From: Nocardia mangyaensis
GTDB taxonomy: Bacteria; Actinomycetota; Actinomycetes; Mycobacteriales; Mycobacteriaceae
Assembly: GCF_001886715.1 (NCBI RefSeq)
Contig: NZ_CP018082.1
Coordinates: 6,200,001 to 6,264,000 of the forward strand
Direction of reading: 5' to 3'
DNA length: 64,000 nucleotides
Shown piece after piece: positions 35,101 to 43,242 of the stretch (within the stretch, counting starts at the first letter, position 1; every line of letters starts with the position of its first letter). The notes beneath the pieces are model-generated. The model was not told the DNA's origin, searched no databases, and saw only the letters and a program-made list of their open reading frames with translations. The position numbers and the translations under genes are program-made.

Positions 35101-38078
35101 TCGCCACCGCCCTCGACGGCGCCGAAGGCTCGATCTACACCGAACCCGCCGTCTACCCGCGCACCGCAGTCGAAGTTTTACAGCGAGTGTTGGCTCGCGA
35201 CGGGGCACAGAAGTCAGCGCACACCGAACTCCGTGACGCCCTCGACCCGGCTTTGCGAATCGGGCGGGCGGTCGATATATACCTCGACACCCTCGGCCTG
35301 GCCGCCGAACACGCCCTCGGCTCCGACCGTCTCGCAGAACTCGACCGTGCCGCCGACACCATTCACCCCGACTTGACCGAGAGCCCCGCCTACCCGGTGC
35401 TCCGCCAACACCTGGCCCTGATCGCACTCACCGGCGCCGATCCAGTAGCCGCACTTCGCTCTGCGGCGGCTGCCCGCGAGCTCGACACCGCCGACGATCC
35501 TGCCGCGGTGCTGGACTGGCGTCTGGATCCCTCTGGAGCGCATTCCACCGGCAGAGGACCTCTGTCCTGGACGCCAGGACTCCCCACCGGTGTTGCCGAT
35601 GAAGCTCTCGCTGAACCTGTTCGGGCACGCGAACGGATCGTGTCTGCCCTCGTCGAACAGATCCGTGATGCCGCGGCAGGGTGGACACCGGCCACCGCAC
35701 CCGCGTGGGCGCGACCACTGCTGGGCACCGATCCTGCGTTGATCGGCGAGCTCGCGGTGTGGCGGGCCGGACTCCACGTCCCCGACACCGACACCCGGCC
35801 CACCGGCCCCGCCCGCTACACCGACCTCGAACGCCTACACCAGAAACGTCTGCAACAACGCGTCATCGACGCCTACGGTGACCCGGCACTCCCCCGCAAT
35901 CGATGGGCCGACGTCGTCGATAACCTCGATTCTCGTATCAGCACCGATGCGTTGTGGCCGGTCGTGGCTGACAAGATCGACCTCGCCGCGCGTTCCGGAC
36001 TCGACATCACCGGCCTGCTGACAGATGCGGCAACACAGCGGCCGTTACCCGATGAGATGCCCGCCGCGGCATTGTGGGCGCGCCTGGAACTGGAACCTTC
36101 CGCCCTCGACACCACCGGCACCGACCTACTCCGCCCCGACTGGCTACCCGACCTCGAAGCCGTTCTGGGCACCGACATGTCCGAACAAGTCACGTCCGAA
36201 CCGGCCTGGCCTCGTGTCGTCGCCGCCGTCGAGCGGGCCACCAGTACCTGGTCGCCTCGCGATCTACTCGTCACTGCCTACGAACTTCTCCAAGGCGCGC
36301 AACCCGACGACGCTGCACCGCTGCGCGCCGACCAACTCGCCGCCGCACTGGCCTGGCGCATCGACGCACTGCACCACCACACCCCGACACCGCAACCACC
36401 CACCCAGGAGACAGAACCCCCAGCGCCTGAACCGACCACCCCAGACGCCGAGAGGGAGCCCTCGGCCAGTTCTGCTACAGCCGCGCCGACCGCAAATGAA
36501 CCCGACGACGCTACTGTCGTCACCGTTATCAGCGACCCCCTTGAGGAAGACCTCGTCACTGGTATCGAAGGCATCGCCCGATTGTTCGCGACAGGGCGAG
36601 TCGCTGACGCTGTCGCCGCATTCCGGGGCTTCAGCACCGAGCTGTCCGACGACGAACAAGCGGTCCTCACCGCAGTCTCGGAAACCCTCTACCAGTACAG
36701 CTTCCCCGTCGCGCTGGCTCGACTGCGCTGGGCCGAGCAACAATTCCCGCAACACCGTGCGCTGATCCACGCGTGCACCCCCTCGACCGATCCGCATACC
36801 TTCCACCGCGATACCGAACCGGAGCGTGGCCGACCCCATCCTGTCTACGACCACCGCGAACACGTCGACCCCACGATCACACCGGCAGTGTTCGACCCGA
36901 TTCAGGCCGCCGGCAACGACGCCTTCGACACCTACCTCGACGACGCCGAACGTTTCGACAGCCGCTATATGGCACTAACGGGAGAGCGGCACAGCCCGTC
37001 AGGCGCTGGTTACCCGATCGACTACGACTTGGCCGCAATGCCCGCCATCGTTGGCCTGCCGTGCGTCGACTGCAGCACCGAGCGTCCCCGCAACGCCAGC
37101 TCCCCCGTACCTCCACGACACTCCGACGACGGTCTTTGCCACGACTGCCGAGACAACGAACGGCCAGGTATCCCCGACCACAACCCTGCCGATCACTTGG
37201 TCGCGCGATGCGCGCACATCGCCGAAACACAGCCTGCGCCTGCGGCGCTAGCGATGCTGCGCCGCGACTGGCGCACACTCGACCAACCCGGGCGCGCTGT
37301 CATCCAGCAGTGGCTGACCAACAATCCGCTCACCGAACAGCCATTCCCGGTCCTCGAGCCGCTGCAGCGTTTGACCGATCGCGACCTCGCCGACGCGATC
37401 GACGGACTGGCCCAACGGCTCGGCAACTCCGCCACCGAGGCTGAATTCTTCGCACCCATCCGACACGACGGCTTCGACTCCGAACCCGACCCGTTCGTGG
37501 TCGCACACCAGGATGCTGCCGACACTGCCCGCGACACCGCACAAATGCGCGCCGACGAACTCGACAGCGCCATCCGGCGACTCCGCGTTACCAGCGACGC
37601 GCTCGATACTGCCCGCGAAGCGCTCGACGCGCTGCCCCTGATCAGGCGTGCGGCACGCCACTCCATGCAGAGCCGTATCAACGACTTGTCTCGAGAACAT
37701 CGCGAGCGTGGCGCGGAACATCAACAGGCCCGCGACATCGCCCGTGCGGCGAACCGACACGCCAACGAACTGATTGCCCAGGCCGAGCGCTCCGCTGCCG
37801 ACGACGAGACGCGCCGAAGCGGTGAACAATCTCGAGCTGCCGCCGAAAGCACTGTCGCACGCGATGCCACCGTCGCGGCGCTCCACCAAGGGCTCGAATC
37901 CGAGCTCGCTGCTCATCGCGCAGAACACAACAGGCGACAGAATCTGACCAATCCTCAACGGCGGCTGGAAGAACGCGCGCGCCAACAACATGCGGCCACC
38001 GCCGATGAGTTCACGGTTGAGGAACGCTCTGCAGTAGAGGGCACCGGGCCTGACTACCGATCGGGCATGGGTCTCTAG
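32175..38078 (+). CDS. traA: TraA: MobF relaxase-helicase
   Basis: This 1,967-residue conjugation protein has an N-terminal TrwC/TraA relaxase with candidate catalytic tyrosines (SLSQYYSDHGEAPGRW, about residue 40) and a metal-binding His motif (FTHRDSRAGDPDLHTHVLIA, about 265-285). A RecD2/TraI-like helicase follows, with Walker A NAPAGTGKTTAM (about 615) and VIVDEHVKLGN (about 702), where DEAGM-like sequence is usual. AATIDSAQGITADACHVAL lies near 935. The C-terminal region (about 1455-1720) has a zinc motif (CVDC...SDDGLCHDC), then coiled coils. It would nick the transfer origin and unwind the strand. I chose the ATG at 32175 (MVATIHRVAAG); a TTG at 32139 is upstream. No coupling protein is in the window. 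Confidence 0.93.
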   Translation: MVATIHRVAAGNGYQYYLRKTAANDRTARGRSSLSQYYSDHGEAPGRWHGTGLTALGIAAGTEVTEAQMKSLFGQGLHPNAEQIKTEVYERQIALGADDRDATRAAEKATKLGNKFAVYKVRSEYRKRCTDAYRAHNSERNIEPTTAIPDDERAHIRSRVATEMFTTEYGRPPLNARELSGWVAKNSRVNQAALAGLEIAFSPVKSVSVLWALAPPDMAARIEAAHQRAIGDALTWLERNGLFTRLGRNGVRHVEVEGIVAACFTHRDSRAGDPDLHTHVLIANKVRTLDGKWRTIDSRLFHEAAVTVSEIYDSRLEHHLELALNLQFETRPDRNIHQVPVREVIGVPLELIHAWSQRGTAINARLDQLTADFQTTFGREPTPEEVYGLADRATLDTRPAKHLPESHTQQSETWLAQATTLLGGREPVEAVAIRVVAVPRIPRPDPDAVFIAATAERALAAASQRRSTWRPFNLRAEVERQLRGQISPADWAWVPDKVVADALSPRSAVARGDPDLTDERGLRAVPAWLRHRDSSPVHVRPNSQIYTTEATLDVEAALIELSIEPGARILDPALLTSAVTDYNTAHPDRPLNAGQVGVISSFATSGLRVHTANAPAGTGKTTAMQVLTSAWHSSGGTVLGMAPTAAAAAVLGESINTRAETVDKLLDVINRHSPRTDSPTIVRDHPPSLPQWVLDIDDRTLVIVDEHVKLGNTKRLQLLQFLSRRGATVRCIGDDRQLPAIEAGGADADMNAASPEQTLTLSHVVRFASTGEATASIGLREGDPAALAWYLDNDRIHAGHTGSVYDDTYTAWAADNVAGRDAVMLAPTHQVVSALNARARADRLTRTGTKTGTEVALVDGLSGSVGDTVRTRRNNPKLRFGDTDWVRNGYSWTITDVHEDGSLTVSHRRGGTDTDKTVRLPVEYVRVHVHLGYAATIDSAQGITADACHVALSGRESRQQFYVAMTRGIHANHAYIATALDGAEGSIYTEPAVYPRTAVEVLQRVLARDGAQKSAHTELRDALDPALRIGRAVDIYLDTLGLAAEHALGSDRLAELDRAADTIHPDLTESPAYPVLRQHLALIALTGADPVAALRSAAAARELDTADDPAAVLDWRLDPSGAHSTGRGPLSWTPGLPTGVADEALAEPVRARERIVSALVEQIRDAAAGWTPATAPAWARPLLGTDPALIGELAVWRAGLHVPDTDTRPTGPARYTDLERLHQKRLQQRVIDAYGDPALPRNRWADVVDNLDSRISTDALWPVVADKIDLAARSGLDITGLLTDAATQRPLPDEMPAAALWARLELEPSALDTTGTDLLRPDWLPDLEAVLGTDMSEQVTSEPAWPRVVAAVERATSTWSPRDLLVTAYELLQGAQPDDAAPLRADQLAAALAWRIDALHHHTPTPQPPTQETEPPAPEPTTPDAEREPSASSATAAPTANEPDDATVVTVISDPLEEDLVTGIEGIARLFATGRVADAVAAFRGFSTELSDDEQAVLTAVSETLYQYSFPVALARLRWAEQQFPQHRALIHACTPSTDPHTFHRDTEPERGRPHPVYDHREHVDPTITPAVFDPIQAAGNDAFDTYLDDAERFDSRYMALTGERHSPSGAGYPIDYDLAAMPAIVGLPCVDCSTERPRNASSPVPPRHSDDGLCHDCRDNERPGIPDHNPADHLVARCAHIAETQPAPAALAMLRRDWRTLDQPGRAVIQQWLTNNPLTEQPFPVLEPLQRLTDRDLADAIDGLAQRLGNSATEAEFFAPIRHDGFDSEPDPFVVAHQDAADTARDTAQMRADELDSAIRRLRVTSDALDTAREALDALPLIRRAARHSMQSRINDLSREHRERGAEHQQARDIARAANRHANELIAQAERSAADDETRRSGEQSRAAAESTVARDATVAALHQGLESELAAHRAEHNRRQNLTNPQRRLEERARQQHAATADEFTVEERSAVEGTGPDYRSGMGL

Positions 38079-38821
38079 TCGTCAAACCAGGAGCCTGGAC
38101 TGCCCTGGGTATCGTTCGCGCGAGTGACAGTCCAGGCCGATTCATGCTGTCGGGCACACTGGATCCACCCGCGGGAACCAGCCAAGACAACACCTCGGGC
38201 CAGATCGTCGAGCGGAACAATCGCGCTCTGCGTCCCACCCAGACAGACAGCCAGCGGCGGGGTTTCACGTGCCAACGAAGGCGCCGAGCGGTCTGTCTGA
38301 CAACGATGCAATGTTCTCCAGTTTGTGTCCATAGCCACGTCGATACAGCACATGACCCGCGCGAACACTCGACTTGGGACTTTTCCAGCTCCAAGCCACG
38401 CCAACCCTTGATTCTGAATCATATTGGGTCACAATGATTTCCGCGGCGCGCTGCGGTCGGCACGGGGAATGGACCACGATTCGGCGTAGCTGGGCAGACG
38501 CTTGACAAGACTTCGCAAGGCCGCTGAGGATTCGCGCTGTTGAATCTCGCTGAGCTACATTGCCCGCCGTGATTATTGTGCGACCAGAGCCTGCAGCAGC
38601 CGATATTCGGGAATTGATGCTCCACCCGAACACGGTGTGGCCGAAAAGATATCAAAGCAAGGCTGCACGCAGGGATGCGGCATCCAAGATTGCCGATCCG
38701 TGGCCGCGCCAATGACGCAGGGCGGGGCCGAACCTAACGATCAGGCCTTATATCGTCTGTATGGGTCGGCCGCGGGCTGACCCCACCGTCCCCGATCTAC
38801 TCCGCAGGAGCCATACCCACG
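38079..38821. other. Gap of about 740 bases; no gene seen
   Basis: Open frames on both strands are short, lack ribosome-binding sites and have unusual composition. Base composition is somewhat less GC-rich around 38400-38650, which may mark the border between the transfer block and the defence block. No repeat or RNA gene was recognised. Confidence 0.45.
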
Positions 38822-39757
38822 ATGGAACCGGAACAGGCCCTCGGACCTCAGAACCCAGGCGATGGGCCACTCCTCCGCCGAGTCCGACTCCACCAATCAT
38901 GGTATCGAGCAACGGTGCTCGGGCTTCCGCGGTGGGGCACGACGCGAGGCCGCTCTCCCCGGCAACTCGGTAGCGTGCTGTGCGAACAGGACGCCGCCGC
39001 CGGTCTGAACTTTGTCTCCCTCGCCGTCAAACAGCTGTACGATGCCCGGCATGCGGCAGGGTGGGGAATCGACCCGTCTTCCATGGCCTACATGACCTCC
39101 AGCCAGGCACTGACCATCAACCTGTTCGGCCTCCTGAGCCAGGACGACGCATGGCTCCTCAGGTGCTTGAACGAGTGGCTCGGCCGGGTCGACCTCACGA
39201 GCATCGACACCGTTGAGCTGGAGTTCGCTCCTGCGCGCCGCAGCCAGCACCTCAATGATCAGACCCGCATCGACGTCCTCGTCGTCGTCGCGGGCGCCCG
39301 TGGCACGGAGGTCGTCGCGATCGAGATCAAGTATACGGACCGCTTCAACAGCCGGTACGTGGACATTTCCACACCCTCCTATCGCGAGCTGGCCATGAAT
39401 AGCGGTATCTGGGCGGACCCCACGCACGTGCTGACAGATCGGCGCGTGAATCAGCTCACACGCATCCACGCATTGGCGACATCGCACGGCCTATCACTCA
39501 ACATCCGCACACCCGTCTCTCTACTCGTGTTGGCCCACGAGCTGGATACCTCAGCTGGCCAAATCGTCAACAAGTACAGGGAATGTGTCACCACATCAGT
39601 GGTGCAATTGATATCGCTCCGCACCGCCTGCGAATCAATCGCGACTACGGCCCCACCAAGTCAGCGAACCACTGCTCGGCTATTGCAACTCCGCTATGGG
39701 GACGAGCATGTGAGCGCGTGGCCACAACCGAGCCCGCGCTCAAGCAGCCTTCGGTAG
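38822..39757 (+). CDS. Predicted PD-(D/E)XK nuclease superfamily protein
   Basis: In the 311-residue protein, RIDVLVVV (Asp near residue 150) is followed by VVAIEIKYTDRF (Glu 168, Lys 170). The spacing and beta-strand pattern fit a PD-(D/E)XK active site. The N-terminal helix region (LNFVSLAVKQLYDAR) and the C-terminal helices (LVLAHELDTSAGQIVNKYRE) are of unknown function. It faces brxHI, whose stop is 61 bases from its own, so the genes converge. It could be a stand-alone nuclease of the defence island or an accessory to BREX. The ATG at 38822 has AGGAG about 11 bases upstream. Confidence 0.65.
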   Translation: MEPEQALGPQNPGDGPLLRRVRLHQSWYRATVLGLPRWGTTRGRSPRQLGSVLCEQDAAAGLNFVSLAVKQLYDARHAAGWGIDPSSMAYMTSSQALTINLFGLLSQDDAWLLRCLNEWLGRVDLTSIDTVELEFAPARRSQHLNDQTRIDVLVVVAGARGTEVVAIEIKYTDRFNSRYVDISTPSYRELAMNSGIWADPTHVLTDRRVNQLTRIHALATSHGLSLNIRTPVSLLVLAHELDTSAGQIVNKYRECVTTSVVQLISLRTACESIATTAPPSQRTTARLLQLRYGDEHVSAWPQPSPRSSSLR

Positions 39758-39817
39758 CCGGGCAACGAGAATTGGCGACCCACGCTGCGATGGAGTAGCG
39801 CCTCACCCGATCGGTTC

Positions 39818-41932
39818 CTAGGCGAACCGCACCCGATCCGCCAAGACCTCCTCTGCGCTACGGATGTCGGCGACTCGTGCCCCCAACGTAGCCATCGCCA
39901 GCTCGGTCGGCAAGGCTGCGCTGAACTTCAAACCAGTCAGCGCCTTCTCACTCACCTCCGGCATCCGCAGTTGCTGGTCTCGGTCCGGCACGGCTGCCTT
40001 CCATATCGCGGGATCGACACCGTCCCGCAGCCGGATGAAGCGGTCGTCGAAACGCTGGAACGGATCGACCAGGCCGCCCATATTGGCCACCAACGTGGCA
40101 TTGGCCCGGAATCCTGCCCAGGTCCACCACCGCACATCGTCGCCGTCGTCACCTCGAACGATCAGCGTCGCATCGGAATGGACCCTGCCAGCATGCTCCT
40201 GGCGTAAGACCGCGAGCTGACTCACCGCGCGGTGTGTCAACCGGACCGGCGGATCCTCCCCAAGCAGCACATCCCGCATCGACCGTGCCAGCTCGAATCC
40301 CAGACCTTGCGTCCCGAGACTGGTCCACCGCGCCTTGCCACCCCCATCCGCCGGCTCGACGAAGCACCGCCGCCGCTGCCAATCGATATGGGTGACGCGC
40401 CAACTGCGCCCGCCAAGCAGTAGCCGCCGATCCCCGCGAACCTCCTCGGTCAGCACGCTCGGACCGATCCGCCCCAGCTCGACGCGGCCGGTGAGGACCG
40501 TGAATTCGGGTGGTCCGGTGAACACCGCGGTCATGTCCATGAAGTGGCGGCGACCGAATTTCCGCTCGGCTTCCGGACCGATGTGCAGCATCCCGCCGTC
40601 GCTGTCGAGGAATCCCCGGTCGATGAGGTGCCGCAGGATGGGTTCGGCGGTGGAGTCGAAGGGCGCCAACCCGTTCCACTCGCGCACCCATTGCCGGTCA
40701 CCGATCCGGTTCTGCTGCAAGCACAACGCGAGGATCTGCTGGGCGACGATGTGGAGTGGTTGCGGTGGCGCGACGACCGGTTCGACCCAGCCTCTCCCCC
40801 ACAGCAACAGCAACCCCGCAGCCTTGAGTAACCCGTCGGGCTCGGTGGCGAGGAACAGACAGTTTCTGGTGCTGCCGGTCCGCCGGCCGGTCCGTCCGAT
40901 CCGCTGCAGGAACGACGCGACAGTGGAGGGCGCGTTGATCTGGATCACCCGGTCGAGGTCGCCGACGTCGATGCCGAGTTCCAGGGTGCTGGTGGACACG
41001 ATGACGCAGTCACGCGCGTCAGCGAACGCCTCCTCAGATCGGCGCCGCTCGTCCGCGGACAGCGACGCGTGGGACAGGAACGTCGTGATCCCCTTCTCCC
41101 GCAACAGATGCCCGAGTTGTTCCACGGTTTGCCGGGATTCACAGAACACGAGCCGTTTCTGGTCGCCGTGCAGCGACGCGATCACCGTCGCCGCGTTGGC
41201 GAGTGTCCCGACGTAATCGAGTTCGACTTCACCCTGCGGCGGCCCCGACACGGCACCGGACCGCCCGGACTCCGGTGCGACGACAATCCCAGGGCGGGTG
41301 CCCACCCCTGCGCCTTGCAGCCAGGTGAGCAGCTGATCCGGGTTTCCGACGGTGGCCGAAAGTCCCACACGTTGAATCGGCCGCCCGACGAGGTGGGTCA
41401 GCCGCTCCAGTACGGCCAGCAGGTGCCAGCCGCGGTCATCACCGGCGAACGCATGGACTTCGTCGATAACGACGGCCCGCAGCCCGGAGAACAGGTCGCG
41501 ATGGTCGACTTTCGCGCTCACCAGCATCGCTTCGAGCGATTCCGGTGTGGTGAGCAGGATGTCGGGCCGCTCACCCAGTACCGCGCGCCGACCGGACTGT
41601 CCGATGTCGCCGTGCCACACCGCGGCTCGCCGCCCGACCCAGCCCGCGTACCGATCCAGGCGGGGTGCGAGGTTGTTCAACAGCGCCTTCAACGGGCACA
41701 GGTACAGCACTGACACCCCCTGCCAGCTGTCCGAGGTCATCCGCGACAGCAGCGGGAACATCGCGGCCTCGGTCTTGCCGCCCGCGGTCGGCGCGAGCAG
41801 CAAAGCGTCGGATCCCGCGGTCAACGGTTCGATGGCCGCACGTTGCAGCGGCCGCAGTTCCTGCCAGCCCAACGTGTTGACGATGTGGTGCACGAGCACC
41901 GGGTCCAGCTTGTCGAGTGCGCGCTCGCTCAC
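39818..41932 (-). CDS. brxHI: BREX type 2 helicase BrxHI
   Basis: The 704-residue superfamily 2 helicase is of Lhr type. It has Walker A APTAGGKTEAA (about residue 49), VVIDEVHAF (about 157), GLSATVGN (about 190) and FLQRIGRTGR (about 349). The C-terminal third carries the winged-helix and Lhr-like domains. It is the last gene of the pglW-to-brxHI operon. Its GTG overlaps the brxD stop (GTGA). In type 2 BREX it is thought to act on phage DNA with the other components. It ends 61 bases before the convergent nuclease gene. Confidence 0.9.
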   Translation of the reverse strand: MSERALDKLDPVLVHHIVNTLGWQELRPLQRAAIEPLTAGSDALLLAPTAGGKTEAAMFPLLSRMTSDSWQGVSVLYLCPLKALLNNLAPRLDRYAGWVGRRAAVWHGDIGQSGRRAVLGERPDILLTTPESLEAMLVSAKVDHRDLFSGLRAVVIDEVHAFAGDDRGWHLLAVLERLTHLVGRPIQRVGLSATVGNPDQLLTWLQGAGVGTRPGIVVAPESGRSGAVSGPPQGEVELDYVGTLANAATVIASLHGDQKRLVFCESRQTVEQLGHLLREKGITTFLSHASLSADERRRSEEAFADARDCVIVSTSTLELGIDVGDLDRVIQINAPSTVASFLQRIGRTGRRTGSTRNCLFLATEPDGLLKAAGLLLLWGRGWVEPVVAPPQPLHIVAQQILALCLQQNRIGDRQWVREWNGLAPFDSTAEPILRHLIDRGFLDSDGGMLHIGPEAERKFGRRHFMDMTAVFTGPPEFTVLTGRVELGRIGPSVLTEEVRGDRRLLLGGRSWRVTHIDWQRRRCFVEPADGGGKARWTSLGTQGLGFELARSMRDVLLGEDPPVRLTHRAVSQLAVLRQEHAGRVHSDATLIVRGDDGDDVRWWTWAGFRANATLVANMGGLVDPFQRFDDRFIRLRDGVDPAIWKAAVPDRDQQLRMPEVSEKALTGLKFSAALPTELAMATLGARVADIRSAEEVLADRVRFA

Positions 41933-43242
41933 AGCGGCAGATCGATGTCGTCGGCCGAGACCGCGTTCCGTTCGACCTCGGTCAGTTCATCGCCACGCAG
42001 CGTCAACGCGTAATGCTTGCGCGGATCCCACTCGGGGAACTGCTCGACCCGGTCGAGCACGTCCGACACCAGCTTCTTCAGGAACACCCGCGGCGCGATC
42101 CCGACGTTGCCGCCGAGCCGGCCCGTCACCGCGCGCGCCAAGTCCTCGATGTAGGCGGCGTCGACGGTTTCGGACACTCGGGGGCAGTCGTAGGCCGCGG
42201 TGTACAGGTCGGTGACCTTCCCGCCGAGTTCGACCAGTGCCTCGATCGTGAAGCCGGGCAACCGGATCTGCGTCGCCCGGGGGTTGTCCCAGCGCGGGTC
42301 GGGGCCGAAGTCGGTGGCCAGTCGCTGCGCCAACGGCGCCAATCGTTGGACACCCTGCTGCCCGTCGTAGAACGCTGGTGTTCCCGTGATCACCAGGTAC
42401 AGGCCGGGGAATCGGCCGCCGTGAACGTCGTCGACGAGCTGCCGCAACGCGTTCAACGCCTTGTCCCTGGCGTCGGAGCGAACCCGCTGCAAGGTCTCGA
42501 CCTCATCGAGCACGACAAGCAGCCCGTCGTGCCCGCTGTCACGCAGAACGGTCAGCAGTCCCTGAACGAAACTCAACGCACCGAAGTGGTCCAGGTCGCC
42601 TTTGACGCCAGCCTCACGCCGGACACCCGCGGCGACATGCGGTTGCCCGCCGAGCCACGCCGCGAGCCCGTCCGCGCCCGCGTGGTCACCGGCCGCGCCA
42701 GCCGCACGGTAGCCGCGTAGGGCGGCCGCGAAACCTGGTGTGCTGCGGGAGATGTCAGCGAGGCGCTGTTCCAGCAGTTTCCCGACCGCCGCGTCGAGGG
42801 CTTCCGCGTCGTTTTCTGACACGGTGCCGTCGGCGAGAACGTCTTCCTCGAGCGCGAAGATCCACCCGTCGAGAATGGGCCGCAGCGCGCTGGGCGGGAA
42901 CTGTTCCGTCGAGAGTTGTTCCACCAGTCGCCGATACACCGTCTCCATCCGATGCAGCGGCGTCTCGGTCTCCGAGATCTGCACCTCGGCGACCGCGAAG
43001 CCCCGCCGCTTGGCCCGTTCAGCCAACCAGCGGGTGAAAAACGTTTTACCTGCACCGTATTCACCGCGGACCGCCTTGAACACGCTGCCGCCGCTGGCGA
43101 CTCGGTCCAGGTCCGCGTCGAGGGCCTCGGTGAACCGGTCGAGCCCGACCGCCAGCACATCGAGTCCGTTGACCGGCACCGCACCCCGGCGCAGTGCCTC
43201 GATGATGTCGTGGCGGCGCCGGGCAGACACGTTCCCGATCAC
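41929..43242 (-). CDS. brxD: BREX ATP-binding protein BrxD
   Basis: The 437-residue ATPase has Walker A GEYGAGKTFFTRWL (about residue 64) and Walker B LLVVLDEVETLQR (about 244). The opening IIEALRRGAVPVNGLDVLAV is typical of the BrxD/BrxC-like family. The GTG start overlaps the pglZ stop by four bases, and its stop overlaps brxHI. The exact role is unknown; it is a signature gene of type 2 BREX together with brxHI. Confidence 0.9.
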   Translation of the reverse strand: MIGNVSARRRHDIIEALRRGAVPVNGLDVLAVGLDRFTEALDADLDRVASGGSVFKAVRGEYGAGKTFFTRWLAERAKRRGFAVAEVQISETETPLHRMETVYRRLVEQLSTEQFPPSALRPILDGWIFALEEDVLADGTVSENDAEALDAAVGKLLEQRLADISRSTPGFAAALRGYRAAGAAGDHAGADGLAAWLGGQPHVAAGVRREAGVKGDLDHFGALSFVQGLLTVLRDSGHDGLLVVLDEVETLQRVRSDARDKALNALRQLVDDVHGGRFPGLYLVITGTPAFYDGQQGVQRLAPLAQRLATDFGPDPRWDNPRATQIRLPGFTIEALVELGGKVTDLYTAAYDCPRVSETVDAAYIEDLARAVTGRLGGNVGIAPRVFLKKLVSDVLDRVEQFPEWDPRKHYALTLRGDELTEVERNAVSADDIDLPL

